Under the pieces are notes generated by a model, which saw only the letters and a program-made list of their open reading frames with translations, was not told the DNA's origin and ran no database searches. This document shows positions 5,693 to 6,700 of a stretch of DNA of 6,700 bases, piece after piece (the stretch's first letter is position 1; every line of letters starts with the position of its first letter). Position numbers and translations under genes: made by a program. This DNA comes from Sphingomonadaceae bacterium (GTDB lineage Bacteria; Pseudomonadota; Alphaproteobacteria; Sphingomonadales; Sphingomonadaceae). The stretch covers positions 1 to 6,700 of the forward strand of contig CANGBE010000086.1 of NCBI GenBank assembly GCA_947451875.1. The letters are read 5' to 3'.

Positions 5693-6688
5693 TCACACCT
5701 CCAGAACAATCTTGCCGATGTGCGCTCCGGCTTCCATCCGGGCGTGGGCGGCGGCGGCCTGTGCCAGCGGGAAGATCATATCCATCACCGGACGCAGCGA
5801 GCCATCGGCCACGCAGGGCCAGGCGTTGTCCAGCACTTCATCGATAAGCAGCGCCTTGAACGCGTTCGAGCGCGGGCGCAGGGTCGATCCGGTGAGAGTC
5901 AGGCGGCGGACCATGACCACGGCCATGTTGATTTCCGCCTTCATTCCGCCTTGGACCGCGATGGTAACGTGGCGGCCATCTTCGGCGAGGCAGCGCATAT
6001 TGCGCGGCACATAGTCCCCCGCAACCATATCGAGCACCAGATTGACGCCCTTACCACCCGTGATGCGGGCCACTTCCTCGGTGAAATCTGTCGCCTTGTA
6101 ATCAATCGCATGCGCCGCGCCGATCTCCAGAGCCGCAGCGCACTTGTCTGCGCCACCGCAGGTGACGATCACCGTCAGGCCGAACAGGTTACCCAGCATA
6201 ATCGCCATCGAGCCAATGCCACTGGTGCCGCCATGCACCAGAATCGTCTCACCATCGCGGGCATAGCCGCGCTCGAAAACGTTGTGCCACACGGTAAGCA
6301 GCGTTTCGGGCATAGCCGCAGCTTGATCGAGCGGCAGCCCCGGCGGCACCGGCAGGCAATGCGCTGCCTTGGCGATGCAGTATTCGGCATAACCCCCGCC
6401 GCTGACCAGCGCGCAAACCCGACGGCCAAGCTTGTCGTTGTCCACGCCCGCTCCCACGGCGACAACTTCGCCAGCAATCTCGAGTCCGGGAATCGGCGAC
6501 GCGCCCGGCGGCGGCGGATATGAACCCAACCGCTGCGCTACGTCTGGCCGGTTGACCCCAGCAAAGGCGACCTTGATCAGCACTTCACCCTCACCCGGCT
6601 GCGGCACCGGCAAAGTCTTCGGTTTCAGCACCTCGGGGCCGCCCGGAGCATCGAAGCCGACCGCAGTCATGGAACTTGGTATAGACAT
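5693..6688 (-). CDS. NAD(P)H-quinone oxidoreductase, PIG3-type zinc-independent medium-chain reductase
   Basis: A cytosolic 331-residue member of the medium-chain dehydrogenase/reductase superfamily that should reduce quinones or other activated carbonyl compounds with NADPH. The N-terminal GroES-like part has GEVLIKVAFAGVNRPDVAQR (34-53) and PIPGLEIAGEVVAVG (65-79). The Rossmann part has ETLLTVWHNVFERG (128-141) and the nucleotide-binding VHGGTSGIGSMAI (151-163). RRLTLTGSTLRPRS (261-274) is typical of the PIG3/TP53I3 group. The cysteine cluster of zinc-binding alcohol dehydrogenases is absent, so it should work without zinc. Length is as expected. The start is ATG at 6688; ATG at 6670 (residue 7) is an alternative, and neither has a strong ribosome site. 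It is followed within 2 bp by the GST gene. The shared role of the two, defence against quinones and other electrophiles, is inference. The promoter probably lies beyond the window edge. Confidence 0.93.
   Translation of the reverse strand: MSIPSSMTAVGFDAPGGPEVLKPKTLPVPQPGEGEVLIKVAFAGVNRPDVAQRLGSYPPPPGASPIPGLEIAGEVVAVGAGVDNDKLGRRVCALVSGGGYAEYCIAKAAHCLPVPPGLPLDQAAAMPETLLTVWHNVFERGYARDGETILVHGGTSGIGSMAIMLGNLFGLTVIVTCGGADKCAAALEIGAAHAIDYKATDFTEEVARITGGKGVNLVLDMVAGDYVPRNMRCLAEDGRHVTIAVQGGMKAEINMAVVMVRRLTLTGSTLRPRSNAFKALLIDEVLDNAWPCVADGSLRPVMDMIFPLAQAAAAHARMEAGAHIGKIVLEV
5698..5702 (-). promoter_or_regulatory. Shine-Dalgarno GGAGG that fixes the GST start
   Basis: GGAGG lies 7 nt before ATG at 5690 and within the final codons of the oxidoreductase gene. 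It is the strongest ribosome site in the window and favours the ATG over GTG at 5696. Confidence 0.8.
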
Positions 6689-6700
6689 ATGTTGAGCTTC

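Noticed and set aside
5175..6014. Plus-strand open frame of 279 codons opposite the GST and the oxidoreductase end
   Set aside because: Composition is that of an antisense shadow and it crosses two well-supported genes; no ribosome site or motif.
5720..6523. Long plus-strand open frame (267 codons) opposite the quinone oxidoreductase
   Set aside because: It resembles no family, is rich in His, Arg and Gln as expected for the complement of a GC-rich gene, and lies wholly inside a gene with clear motifs.
1..6700. Mobile element, CRISPR array, toxin-antitoxin or defence system
   Set aside because: No transposase, integrase, terminal repeats, spaced direct repeats or defence-family protein motifs; all genes are ordinary core families with uniform composition.

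Overview
The window reads as a chromosomal segment of a high-GC alphaproteobacterium, most likely in the Sphingomonadales (Novosphingobium, Sphingobium or Erythrobacter type). That placement rests on the overall style of the proteins: an M23 peptidase with an FFMRSQGQVRF juxtamembrane stretch coupled to a bactofilin, a TrcR/DUF1013 protein (a family of the alphaproteobacteria) and GC-rich codon use. It is inference from pattern, not from a database search. I see no rRNA, tRNA, CRISPR array, insertion sequence or prophage gene. Every gene is of a recognisable family and the segment looks like core genome.

Layout. (1) 1-738, minus: the first 246 codons of proA (gamma-glutamyl phosphate reductase, proline synthesis), cut by the window edge just after the catalytic cysteine. 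(2) 739-963: a 225-bp divergent intergenic region, the richest regulatory stretch here. It has six GANTC (CcrM-type) methylation sites within 122 bp, a TTAACCAT CtrA-type half-site and a TATAAA box. (3) 964-2479, plus: a membrane-anchored M23 peptidase and a bactofilin overlapping by 47 bp, a cell-envelope morphogenesis pair. (4) 2480-4174, minus: an acyl-CoA ligase whose stop codon abuts the bactofilin stop with no spacer. A 20-bp inverted repeat lies across its start codon. (5) 4278-4973, minus: trcR (DUF1013), followed by a terminator-like hairpin. (6) 5070-6688, minus: a quinone oxidoreductase of the PIG3 type and a glutathione S-transferase in a tight two-gene operon. It ends in a strong intrinsic terminator that sits directly against the Shine-Dalgarno of trcR.

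How the parts fit. The peptidase and bactofilin probably act together in local wall remodelling. Their upstream region carries sequence signals used for cell-cycle control in Alphaproteobacteria, and a cell-cycle regulator gene lies 2 kb away. The quinone reductase and GST fit electrophile and redox detoxification. I do not see a new multi-gene system. The points most worth a second look are regulatory: the GANTC cluster, the terminator in the trcR leader and the operator-like palindrome on the ligase start codon.
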